The position numbers and the translations under genes are program-made. From Nonlabens sp. YIK11 (GTDB lineage: Bacteria > Bacteroidota > Bacteroidia > Flavobacteriales > Flavobacteriaceae), in NCBI RefSeq assembly GCF_001413925.1, contig NZ_LBMJ01000001.1, positions 2,582,001 to 2,646,000 on the forward strand: 64,000 nucleotides of DNA, written 5' to 3'. The notes beneath the pieces are model-generated. The model had not been told where the DNA came from, made no database searches, and saw nothing but the letters and a program-made list of their open reading frames with translations. Below, piece after piece: positions 1 to 8,401 of this stretch (the stretch's first letter is position 1; each line of letters opens with the position of its first letter).

Positions 1-257
1 TTTACATCCGTATAGGTAGTTGTGGCTTTGATCGTATCCATCTTACGCAAATTGTAGGATTGAAAACTTGTTTCACTACCATCCACGATCAAGTTCATAT
101 TTTCCTGCTTAGGCTGAACATCAGATTCATTTATCTTAAAAGAATAAAGGTATGCGACGGCTGTAATGGCGGTTTGCTTGTCTGCTTTTTGAGCATAAAC
201 TGCACTAGAAGTAATTATGAATACTGCTAAGATTCTGAATATCATCGATCGCATCAT
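1..257 (-). CDS. Secreted protein, 3' end cut by window edge (possibly GLPGLI-like)
   Basis: An open frame starts with ATG-ATG near 257 on the minus strand and runs off the left edge, so only about 85 N-terminal residues are visible. It opens with a hydrophobic signal peptide (IFRILAVFIITSSAVYAQ), followed by AITAVAYLYSFKIN and a SxxFQSYNLRKMD segment. The secreted N-terminus and the 'YLYSFKIN ... S.F.SYN' pattern recall the Bacteroidota GLPGLI secreted family, but too little is visible for a firm family call. It is divergent from the mechanosensitive channel gene to its right. Confidence is good for a gene, low for its identity. Confidence 0.6.
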   Translation of the reverse strand, partial: MMRSMIFRILAVFIITSSAVYAQKADKQTAITAVAYLYSFKINESDVQPKQENMNLIVDGSETSFQSYNLRKMDTIKATTTYTDV

Positions 258-341
258 TTGAATTATATTTTGTTCTGATTTAAAAATAGGGTTTAAGTTT
301 AGTATAGTCTCCATCAAATAGTAAAATGGTTGTGGTCATCA

Positions 342-357
342 CGCTTTCGCGAAAGCG
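342..357. repeat. Iterated palindrome copy 1
   Basis: CGCTTTCGCGAAAGCG, perfect 16-bp palindrome in the divergent intergenic region. It is one of two non-coding copies not placed directly behind a stop codon. Confidence 0.95.
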
Positions 358-420
358 AAATTCAACCTATTACTCATCTACCCTTAACAAATTCCTAAGG
401 AGATTTGATCCTCAACGCAA

Positions 421-428
421 TACATTTG
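421..428 (+). promoter_or_regulatory. Putative -7 element upstream of the MscS gene
   Basis: TACATTTG fits the Bacteroidota TAnnTTTG -7 consensus. It lies between the upstream TTG at 405 and the ATG at 447, which favours the ATG as the true start. No TTTG is found at the usual spacing upstream, so this is tentative. Confidence 0.35.
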
Positions 429-446
429 CAAAAATTAAAAGTTTAC

Positions 447-1259
447 ATGGAAGATTTTAAAATAGAGAATGTTATTGCTATAGTGCTGGAATATGGTATT
501 CCCGTGTTGAAGGCTATTGCATTATACATCATAGGCGCATGGCTCATTAGTAGAGCCATCAAAGTAACGAGTAAAATCATGGCAAAGCGTGAGTATGAAA
601 TCACGCTTCAAAAGTTTCTCTTGAACATCATTCGCTGGGTTCTTTGGATCTTATTGATTGTTGCTATTGTAGGAACTCTAGGTATAGAAACTAGTGGTTT
701 TGCTGCCGCTCTTGCCGCGATGGGTCTTGCAATAGGTCTTGCCCTGCAGGGATCGCTTTCCAATTTTGCCGGTGGCGTGTTGCTATTGCTTTTCAAGCCT
801 TTCAAGGTAGGTGACACGGTAGAGGCACAAGGCATCACTGGTACGATTCAAGAAATTGACATTTTACAAACTAAGGTGTTGATGTTTAACCGTAAAACGG
901 CGATCATCCCTAATGGTCCATTACTCAACGGTAACATTATCAACTTTGATACTTCGGGAATCCTGAGAGTGGAAACTGAAATAGGTGTAAGCTATGATGC
1001 TGACATACCCAAAACTATTGAAGCGCTTAGAAAACTAGCTACAGACCATCCATTGACGCTGGAAGATCCAGCTCCTATTGTAGAAGTAGTTACTAATGCT
1101 GATAGCAGCATCAATATTTTAGTAAGACCATACACCTTAACCGCAGACCACTGGCCGGTGTATTTCTATCTACAGAAAAACTTTAAACCAACGCTGGATG
1201 CGATAGGTGTCGAGATACCTTATCCTCATCACGTGGAGATTCGCAAAAACGAAGAGTAA
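447..1259 (+). CDS. MscS-family small-conductance mechanosensitive ion channel
   Basis: About 270 residues, the usual size of the minimal MscS family. Three N-terminal transmembrane segments end in a Gly/Ala-rich pore helix (GFAAALAAMGLAIGLALQGSLSNFAGGVLLL), which is the MscS TM3 signature. A beta domain (FKVGDTVEAQGITGTIQEIDILQTKV.. NRKTAIIPNGPLLNGNIINF) and the alpha/beta C-terminal vestibule follow. The channel would release solutes on hypo-osmotic shock in the inner membrane. The frame is open from a TTG at 405, but the ATG at 447 gives the standard N-terminus and sits behind a -7 like element. A strong terminator follows the gene. Confidence 0.93.
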   Translation: MEDFKIENVIAIVLEYGIPVLKAIALYIIGAWLISRAIKVTSKIMAKREYEITLQKFLLNIIRWVLWILLIVAIVGTLGIETSGFAAALAAMGLAIGLALQGSLSNFAGGVLLLLFKPFKVGDTVEAQGITGTIQEIDILQTKVLMFNRKTAIIPNGPLLNGNIINFDTSGILRVETEIGVSYDADIPKTIEALRKLATDHPLTLEDPAPIVEVVTNADSSINILVRPYTLTADHWPVYFYLQKNFKPTLDAIGVEIPYPHHVEIRKNEE

Positions 1260-1281
1260 TTCTCTGTTCAATAATATCTTT

Positions 1282-1309
1282 AAAGCCATCATTATTGATG
1301 GCTTTTTTT
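1282..1309 (+). terminator. Intrinsic terminator after the MscS gene
   Basis: AAAGCCATCA-TTAT-TGATGGCTTT hairpin followed by a T run, 22 nt after the MscS stop codon. Confidence 0.85.
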
Positions 1310-1491
1310 ATTCACCTCATCACTATTAAATTCTTCATGATCTTTAATGAGCTTGAGCTGTCATAGCATCTTGAAGCTGGATCCTCACAATCTAAGCGAC
1401 TGAGTAGAATTATCAAAAAAAAAACAGAATGTTTTAAGCTGGTTTTGGTAGGCTGAAATTACTCGCTTGTTAACTTTACCTTATTTAAAAA

Positions 1492-2169
1492 ATGAAGCCT
1501 ATGAAGTATCAAGTCACTATAAATGACGTTTCCAGCATTGATGAGATAGAAAATAAATGGAACCACGATGATTATGTGAATTTGTTGGAGCTATTTGAAT
1601 TTGGTGACACTGGCGACGCCACAGATCAGGACCTGAAGGAGTTGTTATACCTGGCAATATCTGAATATGAACCTCAAGAAGCGGCAGCAATCGTTTTGAG
1701 ATATAAGTTTCAGGAGGAATTAAATGACGGCCAGTATGAACAGATCTCGAACGACATGCTCAAGGAAAACGTCGCCGAAAAGCACTCTGACATCTCCTTG
1801 CACAGCAGGTTGTTTGACGTTAACGAATTTCTGTACAAGGCCTATAATGGTAAGTTCCCGCACGCCAAAGCCAGTGTAATCCAGTTTAGCGCCATACCAG
1901 ACGCACCGGTGGATTATGAAATCGATAAGGCTGCGGCGCTGCGATTATTGAGTCCTGGAATCAACAGTCACGCGATCCTTCAGCGGCTTTTCAAAGACCA
2001 GATTAGTGGTGAGACCGCTTTTGATGAGGCTGACGATATCGTGTGGTATTTCAAAAAACTTTCTGACCAGAAGTACGAATTGATCACTTCAGATTATTGG
2101 ATCAATAATGAAGACATCATCGCGAGCTCGTTTGAAGCCCAGTTGGAAACAGATGAACTTGAAGATTAA
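1492..2169 (+). CDS. Conserved-looking hypothetical cytoplasmic protein
   Basis: A 225-residue soluble acidic protein with no signal peptide or membrane segment. Its first half is rich in Asp/Glu and mostly helical (DQDLKELLYLAISEYEPQEAAAIVLRYKF). The second half has an INSHAILQRLFKD segment. I do not recognise the family. It could start at ATG 1492 or at ATG 1501 (MKYQVTI). It stands alone between the MscS terminator and the palindrome that precedes the M28 peptidase gene. No function is offered. Confidence 0.8.
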   Translation: MKPMKYQVTINDVSSIDEIENKWNHDDYVNLLELFEFGDTGDATDQDLKELLYLAISEYEPQEAAAIVLRYKFQEELNDGQYEQISNDMLKENVAEKHSDISLHSRLFDVNEFLYKAYNGKFPHAKASVIQFSAIPDAPVDYEIDKAAALRLLSPGINSHAILQRLFKDQISGETAFDEADDIVWYFKKLSDQKYELITSDYWINNEDIIASSFEAQLETDELED

Positions 2170-2202
2170 TACCTAATATGAAACGAGGATTGTTCGTGAG
2201 TT

Positions 2203-2218
2203 CGCTTTCGCGAAAGCG
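2203..2218. repeat. Iterated palindrome copy 2
   Basis: CGCTTTCGCGAAAGCG, about 33 nt downstream of the stop codon at 2169 and 30 nt before the M28 peptidase start. Confidence 0.95.
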
Positions 2219-2248
2219 TAACAACCATTATCTTTAAAACAAAAACAC

Positions 2249-3589
2249 ATGCGTTTAATTACCTTATTATTTCTTTTTGCAACCAGCATAGCTTTTGCCC
2301 AGGTACCATCAGAACATCAGCAGGATTTATATAACATTATTGATGAAGTGAGCGCAGAGCGCATCGAGAGCGACGTACGTACGCTAGCAGGATTTGGTAC
2401 TCGCAACACGTTTTCTGACACCATAAGCGACACGCGCGGTATAGGCGCCGCCAGACGATGGATCAAAGCAGAATTTGATAAAATAAGCAGTGAATGTGGC
2501 GGTTGTCTGGAAGTCTTCTACCAGAAGGACCTTGTAACTAAAGAAATGAGCAACCGTATTCCCATGGATACTTATGTGGTCAATGTGATTGCCATCCAGC
2601 GAGGCTCCACAAATCCCAATGATTTTGTGATGATGAGCGGTGATATTGATTCCCGCAACAGCGATGGTTCTGATTATACTAAGGACGCTCCTGGAGCCAA
2701 TGATAATGCTAGCGGTATGGCAGGAACGATTGAGGCTGCGCGAGTGCTAAGCAAGCGTAAGTTTAGAAACTCCATCGTTTATGTAGGATTGAGTGGTGAG
2801 GAACAAGGATTGTTTGGCGGGAAAAGTTTTGCAGAGTATGCCCAGAAAAATGAATGGAACGTGATAGGTTTCTTGAATAACGATATGATAGGAAATATTG
2901 AAGGTGTCGATGGCGTGATTGACAATCGTGAATTTAGAATCTTCTCTGAACCTACAGACCCAACTGAAACCGAGCGCGAGCGCAACGGTCGCCGTTTCTA
3001 TGGTGGCGAGGTCGATGGGATCTCAAGACAACTGGCCAGATACATTTATAAATCAGTAAATACGTATATGCCAGAGATGCATCCTATGATGGTATATCGC
3101 TTGGATCGTTTTGGCCGCGGTGGACATCACAGACCATTTAACGATCTGGGATTTGCAGGAGTTCGCATCATGGAAGCGCATGAAAACTATACTCAGCAAC
3201 ATCAAGACATACGTGTAGAAGATGGCATCGCTTATGGTGACGTAGTAGAACACGTGAACTTCCCATATGCGAGAAAATTGACAGCTGTCAATGCCATTAA
3301 TTTGGCACAATTAGCTTGGGCTCCTACCCGACCTATGAATTTAAAAATAGGCGGAATCGTAGAGGCAAATGCAAAGCTACAATGGGACGCGGTAGATGGC
3401 GCCGTAGGATACAAGGTGTACTGGCGTGATACCACGAGTCCAACTTGGGATAACTCACGATATGTAGGTAATATGACCTCTTTTGAGCTGGAAGAAATCG
3501 TGATCGACAATTCCTTTTTTGGAGTAGCTGCTGTAGGTGCAGATGGCGTTGAAAGTGTCGTGTCGTTCCCATCGGGAATCATGAGGTAG
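2249..3589 (+). CDS. Secreted M28-family zinc metallopeptidase with C-terminal FnIII-like domain
   Basis: 446 residues. A signal peptide (LITLLFLFATSIAFAQ) precedes an M28 aminopeptidase-type catalytic domain. Visible ligand motifs are PGANDNASG (bridging Asp), SGEEQGL (catalytic/ligand Glu pair), NNDMIG (Asp) and GGHHRPF (His). The first canonical ligand motif, GHxDS, reads GDIDS, so the usual His is Asp. A C-terminal region of about 80 residues (LQWDAVDGAVGYKVYWRDT ... FFGVAAVGADG) is fibronectin-III-like. There is no type IX sorting tail. The protein probably hydrolyses peptides in the periplasm or outside the cell. The gene ends at a bidirectional terminator. Confidence 0.9.
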   Translation: MRLITLLFLFATSIAFAQVPSEHQQDLYNIIDEVSAERIESDVRTLAGFGTRNTFSDTISDTRGIGAARRWIKAEFDKISSECGGCLEVFYQKDLVTKEMSNRIPMDTYVVNVIAIQRGSTNPNDFVMMSGDIDSRNSDGSDYTKDAPGANDNASGMAGTIEAARVLSKRKFRNSIVYVGLSGEEQGLFGGKSFAEYAQKNEWNVIGFLNNDMIGNIEGVDGVIDNREFRIFSEPTDPTETERERNGRRFYGGEVDGISRQLARYIYKSVNTYMPEMHPMMVYRLDRFGRGGHHRPFNDLGFAGVRIMEAHENYTQQHQDIRVEDGIAYGDVVEHVNFPYARKLTAVNAINLAQLAWAPTRPMNLKIGGIVEANAKLQWDAVDGAVGYKVYWRDTTSPTWDNSRYVGNMTSFELEEIVIDNSFFGVAAVGADGVESVVSFPSGIMR

Positions 3590-3605
3590 ACAGAACAGCA
3601 ATTCA

Positions 3606-3636
3606 AAAAAAATACCCAATAATGGGTATTTTTTTT
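3606..3636. terminator. Strong intrinsic terminator after the M28 peptidase
   Basis: AAAAAAATACCCA-ATAA-TGGGTATTTTTTT hairpin with A and T tracts on either side, so it can act in both directions. Confidence 0.85.
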
Positions 3637-3684
3637 TGCCTAATTTCAAGGCATATTTGAACCCAACCGTAAAAACCACCCATA

Positions 3685-4053
3685 ATGTCTGAATCAAACC
3701 CCTTTCAATCCTTAGTTATTGTTTCTCAAGATACATGTTTTAAACCCGTTTGCCTTTGCGATACTGCTGGTTTACAGCTTTGGGCATTTTTTGAATGGAG
3801 TGATAAATTTTCACTTAGTGAAGTTGTGTTTTGTCAGCTTAATGGAGATAAACAAGTAGGAGAAGCCAATTTCACTAAAGATGGCAAATTCCATATCAAA
3901 TTAGTTAAAGGTGCCAAACCTCTCAAGAAATTTAATCTAAGTAAAAAATTAGTGAAGGATCACGAATATCCAACAACGATAGATCTAAATGAAAAAGATG
4001 GGCTTGAAGAACCTATTATTAATGGTAGAGTCATCATAAGAGATAAACCTTAA
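3685..4053 (+). CDS. Small hypothetical protein leading the two-component operon
   Basis: 122 residues, soluble and without a signal peptide. It has Cys residues in KPVCLCDTAG and a C-terminal INGRVIIRDKP. I do not recognise a family. Its stop codon overlaps the histidine kinase start (TAATG), so the two are translationally coupled. This makes it a candidate accessory or sensory partner of the kinase/regulator pair; that role is inferred from position only. Confidence 0.75.
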   Translation: MSESNPFQSLVIVSQDTCFKPVCLCDTAGLQLWAFFEWSDKFSLSEVVFCQLNGDKQVGEANFTKDGKFHIKLVKGAKPLKKFNLSKKLVKDHEYPTTIDLNEKDGLEEPIINGRVIIRDKP

Positions 4054-5825
4054 TGGTTAAAGGAATACTTTACAGTGTTTTTTTATTGCTTTTTTCTCTG
4101 CAAGTTTCTAGTCAATCGAATCTACTGGATGCCATCCAAGAGAAACATGACATAGGCGCATATAAAAAAGCAAGGGAAATTTTATTGAAGGTCGATACCA
4201 CCAATTTCACTAGATTGGAAAAAAGTCGATTCTTTTTTGTCCATGCCGTTTCGCATATCAATATTGAAGGCGAAATGCAAGAGACCTACAAAACTCTTCT
4301 AAAGGCTAAAAAATTGGTCGGTAAAAAAGACTTAGCCTTGTTATTTGAAATTAACGATGAGCTGATCTATTCTCAATATTCGCTGGTACAAGTAGAGAGT
4401 ACGGCAAATGAATTGATGGATGAAAATTGCCTGATCGCTCAAAAAACGCAAGATCCAGATCAATTGATAGGGTGTAACTCCTATCGTTATATGCAAATAG
4501 CTCAAGATGATCCTTTGGCCTATGAAAAAAAACTAAAATTATTACATTATTCAAGAGTGATTGCTGCTAAAGCAAACCTCTACAGAATAGCAGGCAATAC
4601 GATATTCAATATAGCTGCAACACATGAGTTTGGACAACGATATGATTCTGCTTTATTCTACTATGAGAAGTCAAAATCTTTTGTTGAGAATAAAAATTAT
4701 ATTCCAACGACCATTGTGTATTATTCGAATCTAGGTTATACCTATATTCAACTTAAACGTTATGATGAGGCTATAGAATCCCTACGTAAAGCGCTGGAAC
4801 TTTCTGAATCACAAGATTTAAAACCCTACAAGTCAAAGATTCTTATGAATCTAGGGACGGCCTTTACTAAGATGGGAGACTTTGAAAAGAGTAGCGAGAT
4901 CTATCAAAAAGTCATCGCCTACTCCAATGAAAAAAATGAAAGCAATCGTTTTAATGCATTACAAGAACTAGAAACAAAATACCAAGTCCAGGAACGCAAA
5001 CTTGAAAATGCAGAACTAAATGCTGCAAACGAGCGGCAAAAAGTATGGATCATCGCTACCGCAGGAAGTGCATTTGCACTATTACTTATAGGTGGTTTTG
5101 TCTATAACAACCAGCGTAAAAAACGCCGTATTGCCCTACAGGAAATTGAAATCGAGCGCCAGCGTGCCGACAACTTGATGAAAAACCAAGAATTGGCTAC
5201 CATCGACGCCATGATCGCTGGTCAGGAAAAAGAGCGCAAAAAATTGGCAAGCGAGCTGCATGATGATTTGGGCAGTTCTTTGACGACCATCAGGCTCTAC
5301 TTTGAAAACCTAAAAAATCATTTTAAAGAAGACACCTCAAAAGAGATTTATACCAGGACCGATAAGTTATTGGAAGAAACCTATGCCACCATTCGCAGCA
5401 TGTCACACAGCCGGCATAACGGTGTGCTCGCCAGTAAAGGTCTAATCCCAACCGTTCAAAAACTGGCGCAAAACCTTACGGATACCGGTAAAATAAAAGT
5501 AAGCGTTTACAGTCATGATATGGACCGTACTATTGAGAACTCGCTGGAGCTCAATATATTTAGAATGATCCAGGAGCTGCTCAGCAACGTGGTAAAACAT
5601 GCCGGCGCCAGTGTGGCAACCGTGAACATCATAGGTTCCAAAAAAAGTATTAACCTCATGGTAGAAGATAATGGAAAAGGCTTTGAAGCCAAGATCAATC
5701 AAAAAGCAGATGGAATGGGATTGTACAGTATTGAAAAAAGAGTAGAAGAAATGGATGGTACGATGGATATTGATTCCAGTGCTGGTCATGGAACCACCAT
5801 AACTATTGAAATTCCCATCATATGA
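4053..5825 (+). CDS. TPR-containing sensor histidine kinase (HisKA_3 / NarX-LytS type)
   Basis: 590 residues. A signal peptide (GILYSVFLLLFSLQVSSQ) leads into a periplasmic tetratricopeptide-repeat sensor region of about 310 residues (e.g. YYSNLGYTYIQLKRYDEAIE). One transmembrane helix (VWIIATAGSAFALLLIGGFVY) follows, then a coiled coil, the HisKA_3 dimerisation domain with phospho-acceptor His403 (ELHDDLGSSLTTIRL), and a HATPase_c domain (N-box QELLSNVVKHA, G-boxes EDNGKGF and GMGLYSI). It should autophosphorylate and pass phosphate to the regulator encoded next, whose start overlaps its stop by 4 nt (ATGA). The signal sensed is unknown; this architecture is common in Bacteroidota. Confidence 0.93.
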   Translation: MVKGILYSVFLLLFSLQVSSQSNLLDAIQEKHDIGAYKKAREILLKVDTTNFTRLEKSRFFFVHAVSHINIEGEMQETYKTLLKAKKLVGKKDLALLFEINDELIYSQYSLVQVESTANELMDENCLIAQKTQDPDQLIGCNSYRYMQIAQDDPLAYEKKLKLLHYSRVIAAKANLYRIAGNTIFNIAATHEFGQRYDSALFYYEKSKSFVENKNYIPTTIVYYSNLGYTYIQLKRYDEAIESLRKALELSESQDLKPYKSKILMNLGTAFTKMGDFEKSSEIYQKVIAYSNEKNESNRFNALQELETKYQVQERKLENAELNAANERQKVWIIATAGSAFALLLIGGFVYNNQRKKRRIALQEIEIERQRADNLMKNQELATIDAMIAGQEKERKKLASELHDDLGSSLTTIRLYFENLKNHFKEDTSKEIYTRTDKLLEETYATIRSMSHSRHNGVLASKGLIPTVQKLAQNLTDTGKIKVSVYSHDMDRTIENSLELNIFRMIQELLSNVVKHAGASVATVNIIGSKKSINLMVEDNGKGFEAKINQKADGMGLYSIEKRVEEMDGTMDIDSSAGHGTTITIEIPII

Positions 5826-6448
5826 TACAGCTCATCATCGTAGAGGATCATGAATCACTCATTGATGGATTGAAACTTTTGTTTGCAAACGATCCAGATA
5901 TTGAAGTGGTCGCCACGGCTCAAGATGGCGTTGAGCTTATAAAGCTTATGGAGCATAAAAAGGCTCACGTGATCTTGACAGACATAAGCATGCCCAGAAT
6001 GAATGGCGTCGAGGTATGCACAAAAGTCAAAGAGATCAATTCCAGTATCAAGGTGATTGCCTTTACCATGTTTGATGATGATCAAGCCGTAAGGGACATG
6101 ATCAACGCCGGCGCAGATGGTTATATTCTCAAAATCAGACCTCTATCAGTCGTCAGGGAAGCCATCATGAGTGTGATGCAGGGAAACACCTATATGGATA
6201 GCGCGATTACCATCATGCCGTCCACCTATACATCCAGCAGCCATGCGGAGGATTTACTATCAAGCACAGAGCGCGAGATTTTAAAACTGATTGCCGCAGG
6301 CCATCAATCCTCACAAATTGCCGAAATACGTCACTGCGCCGTGGGAACGGTCCACAAGCACCGCAAGAACATGATCCAGAAACTGGGCTTGCAAGGCAAA
6401 GGTGAATTGATGCGATATGCATTGCAAAAGCACAATCATTATAAATAG
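5822..6448 (+). CDS. NarL/LuxR-type response regulator
   Basis: 208 residues. The receiver domain has the acidic pocket E8/D9 and phospho-acceptor D54 (VILTDISMPRMNG). A linker and a C-terminal LuxR-type helix-turn-helix follow (LSSTEREILKLIAAGHQSSQIAEIRHCAVGTVHKHRKNMIQKLG). This is the cognate regulator of the upstream kinase, with which it overlaps by 4 nt. The recognition helix region contains His and Cys residues (RHCAVGTVHKHRK). An iterated palindrome and a set of hairpins follow the gene. Confidence 0.93.
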   Translation: MIQLIIVEDHESLIDGLKLLFANDPDIEVVATAQDGVELIKLMEHKKAHVILTDISMPRMNGVEVCTKVKEINSSIKVIAFTMFDDDQAVRDMINAGADGYILKIRPLSVVREAIMSVMQGNTYMDSAITIMPSTYTSSSHAEDLLSSTEREILKLIAAGHQSSQIAEIRHCAVGTVHKHRKNMIQKLGLQGKGELMRYALQKHNHYK

Positions 6449-6460
6449 GCTGTTAGAGAG

Positions 6461-6480
6461 TTCGCTTTCGCGAAAGCGAA
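6461..6480. repeat. Iterated palindrome copy 3 (full 20 bp)
   Basis: TTCGCTTTCGCGAAAGCGAA, 12 nt after the response-regulator stop codon. Confidence 0.95.
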
Positions 6481-6500
6481 TTATTTCTAAACATTTTAAC

Positions 6501-6608
6501 AAAAAGTACCCTTTATTGGGTATTCTCTGGCCTTTCCTCAAGTCCTACTTTTACTCGTAAGAAAGTAAATAAGAAAAAGGGGAAAGGAATTGGAGACAAT
6601 TCCTTATA
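6501..6608 (+). ncRNA. Hairpin-rich segment, possible small RNA or processed 3' UTR
   Basis: Three hairpins stand in a row: TACCC-TTTATT-GGGTA (6507-6522), TACTTT..AAAGTA with an inner TAC/GTA (about 6545-6566) and AAGGAATTG-GAGA-CAATTCCTT (6584-6605, GNRA-type loop). A strong terminator follows at once. No reading frame fits. It may be the 3' UTR of the response-regulator operon or a separate small RNA. No clear promoter was seen directly upstream. Confidence 0.3.
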
Positions 6609-6640
6609 ACTACCAGACTCCATGTCTGGTAGTTTTTTTT
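6609..6640 (+). terminator. Intrinsic terminator
   Basis: AACTACCAGAC-TCCAT-GTCTGGTAGTT hairpin followed by eight T. It ends the response-regulator operon or the hairpin-rich RNA before it. Confidence 0.9.
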
Positions 6641-6641
6641 G

Positions 6642-6674
6642 TTTGAAGCTCGCTTGAATTTAATTGTATATTTG
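6642..6674 (+). promoter_or_regulatory. Bacteroidota-type promoter for the SRPBCC-crcB operon
   Basis: TTTG at 6642-6645, 21 nt spacer, TATATTTG at 6667-6674. This fits the Bacteroidota -33 TTTG / -7 TAnnTTTG consensus. It starts right after a terminator and 20 nt before the ATG at 6695. Confidence 0.7.
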
Positions 6675-6694
6675 GTTGTAAATCAACTGTAGCA

Positions 6695-7717
6695 ATGAAA
6701 GCCCTCAAATATATCTTCATTTTACTGCTTGTAGTCATCATCGCAGGCGCTGTATATTTCTCATTACAAGATGGTCGTTATGATGTGAGTAGAACTGCCA
6801 TTATTGAAGCCCCTAAAAGCCTGGTGTACGAACAGCTATCTGATTTCAAAAAATGGGAAAACTGGGATGCTTATCAGGATCAAGAAGATATCAACGTAAC
6901 CTATAGTGATCAGACTGCCGGTGTGGATGGCTCCTACTCTTTTACAGACGAGAACGGTACTGGAACCGTGACGATTACCAGACTTGATCCCAATAAATCC
7001 ATGGAAATGGAGATGGTCTATGAGCATAGTTTAGGCACTTCAAAAGCTACTATTGATTACCAAATCGTAGAAGTTGAGAACGGTTCAAAAGTGACGATGC
7101 GTGCCCAAGGCGATCAATCACTCGTAGAAAAGGTATATACTAAAATCACGGGAACTGATATGGAGCAGGAATTAGGTGACATGTACGATGAGAGCCTGGC
7201 CAATCTAAATACCTATCTCCAGAAGGAAATGGATGAGTACACCATCAGTCCAGACGGATTGATCGATTATGGTGGCGGTTATTATTTATATATGTCCACG
7301 AGTAGTAGGTTGGATAATTTTTCCAAACTGCAATCACAGATCCTACAAAAGATCAGAAGTTATATGCAAGCCAATAACATAGATAGTTATGGTGCACCTA
7401 TGGTGATCTATGAGAAGTTTGATGAAACCAGAGAAAATGTCATCTTCTCTGCAGGAATACCTGTAAAGGATCGCGTCATCACTGCAGTGAATTCTACCAT
7501 ATTATGTGGTTTTCAGGAGCCAGGACGCGCCGTAAAGGTCACTCTTAAAGGTGCCTACAAATATCTACCAGAAGCATGGCAAGTAGGCGAAGGTTTTATT
7601 ACCGTCAACGGCCTTGAAAGATCTGAACAGCCACCATTTGAATTCTACAAAACAGACTCCTACAAGGTGGTAAATCCAGCAGAGTATCTTACGGAGATCT
7701 ATTTACCAGTACTCTAA
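6695..7717 (+). CDS. Membrane-anchored SRPBCC domain plus GyrI-like effector-binding domain protein
   Basis: 340 residues. One N-terminal transmembrane segment (YIFILLLVVIIAGAVYFSL) precedes an SRPBCC/START-type ligand-binding domain at about 25-175 (AIIEAPKSLVYEQLSDFKKWENWD), then a GyrI-like/AraC effector-binding domain at about 185-340 (AYKYLPEAWQ, FEFYKTDSY). Both are small-molecule binding folds. There is no DNA-binding region, so this is not a classical regulator. Its stop overlaps the crcB start (TAATG), so both are one operon. The ligand is unknown. Confidence 0.85.
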   Translation: MKALKYIFILLLVVIIAGAVYFSLQDGRYDVSRTAIIEAPKSLVYEQLSDFKKWENWDAYQDQEDINVTYSDQTAGVDGSYSFTDENGTGTVTITRLDPNKSMEMEMVYEHSLGTSKATIDYQIVEVENGSKVTMRAQGDQSLVEKVYTKITGTDMEQELGDMYDESLANLNTYLQKEMDEYTISPDGLIDYGGGYYLYMSTSSRLDNFSKLQSQILQKIRSYMQANNIDSYGAPMVIYEKFDETRENVIFSAGIPVKDRVITAVNSTILCGFQEPGRAVKVTLKGAYKYLPEAWQVGEGFITVNGLERSEQPPFEFYKTDSYKVVNPAEYLTEIYLPVL

Positions 7718-8088
7718 TGCTTAAAAGTTTATTGTTTGTCTTTATAGGTGGCGGTTTAGGCAGTTGTCTGCGGTTTGCCTTTTCCATCTGGTTAAATTCT
7801 GACAGTATCAAATGGATTCCAACACTTACGGTAAATGTGTTAGGATGTTTGATTTTGGGAAGCGTGCTTGCTCTAAATGATAAAAGCCAGCTGTCAGAAT
7901 CTGCATTCCTACTGCTGGCTGTTGGTTTTTGTGGTGGTCTAACCACATTTAGCACCTTTTCTGCAGAGTTGTATTTCCTATTGAAACAAATGGCTTATCT
8001 GCAGGCGGCCCTATATTTTTTGGCAAGTACGCTGTTAGGTATTACTGCCATAATGATCTCTTATCAATGGATCAAGTCCATCGCTTAG
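7717..8088 (+). CDS. crcB: Fluoride ion channel/exporter CrcB (Fluc)
   Basis: 123 residues, the normal size of the dual-topology Fluc family. Four transmembrane segments and the family motifs are present: GGGLGSCLRFAFS near the N-terminus, TLTVNVLGCLILG, and GFCGGLTTFSTFSAE, whose Thr/Ser/Phe residues line the pore and the central Na+ site. It exports fluoride across the inner membrane. It is translationally coupled (1-nt overlap) to the SRPBCC gene. No fluoride riboswitch was seen in the 5' region of the operon. Confidence 0.95.
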   Translation: MLKSLLFVFIGGGLGSCLRFAFSIWLNSDSIKWIPTLTVNVLGCLILGSVLALNDKSQLSESAFLLLAVGFCGGLTTFSTFSAELYFLLKQMAYLQAALYFLASTLLGITAIMISYQWIKSIA

Positions 8089-8102
8089 AATACCTAAGTT
8101 CG

Positions 8103-8303
8103 TTATCGTACTCTGATACGTTGACGAATGCGTTTTCCTTTTTCTGATTGAAATAAGAATTTGCCCAATAGAAGTATCACGGCGATATCAGCGGTTACCA
8201 GAAACAAGATTCTTAAGAAAGAAGTAGCTGTAAAGTCAACGGTAAAACCTATGATACCGCTCAAAGTAGCTACAATGGCAAGGATGAGTATAAGTTTATT
8301 CAT
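8103..8303 (-). CDS. Small two-helix membrane protein (DUF1328-like)
   Basis: 66 residues with two transmembrane segments (LILILAIVATLSGIIGF and FLRILFLVTADIAVILLLG) and a basic tail ending in GKRIRQRIRVR. The 'SGIIGF ... RILFLV..' pattern resembles small DUF1328/YtjA-type proteins, a weak match made by eye. It is convergent with crcB. A shadow frame on the other strand is not favoured because it has no protein-like features. Confidence 0.6.
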   Translation of the reverse strand: MNKLILILAIVATLSGIIGFTVDFTATSFLRILFLVTADIAVILLLGKFLFQSEKGKRIRQRIRVR

Positions 8304-8401
8304 GATGCGCCTTTTTTTGCGTTACAAAATTGCATCAATAGCCTGCTTTGTCTCGTTAAAGGAGTAATAATTACTATTTTATTAACTTAGGAAAGGTGTG
8401 C

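Noticed and set aside
405..446. TTG start giving 14 extra residues on the MscS channel
   Set aside because: The extra residues lie upstream of and across a -7 like promoter element; the ATG at 447 gives the usual N-terminus.
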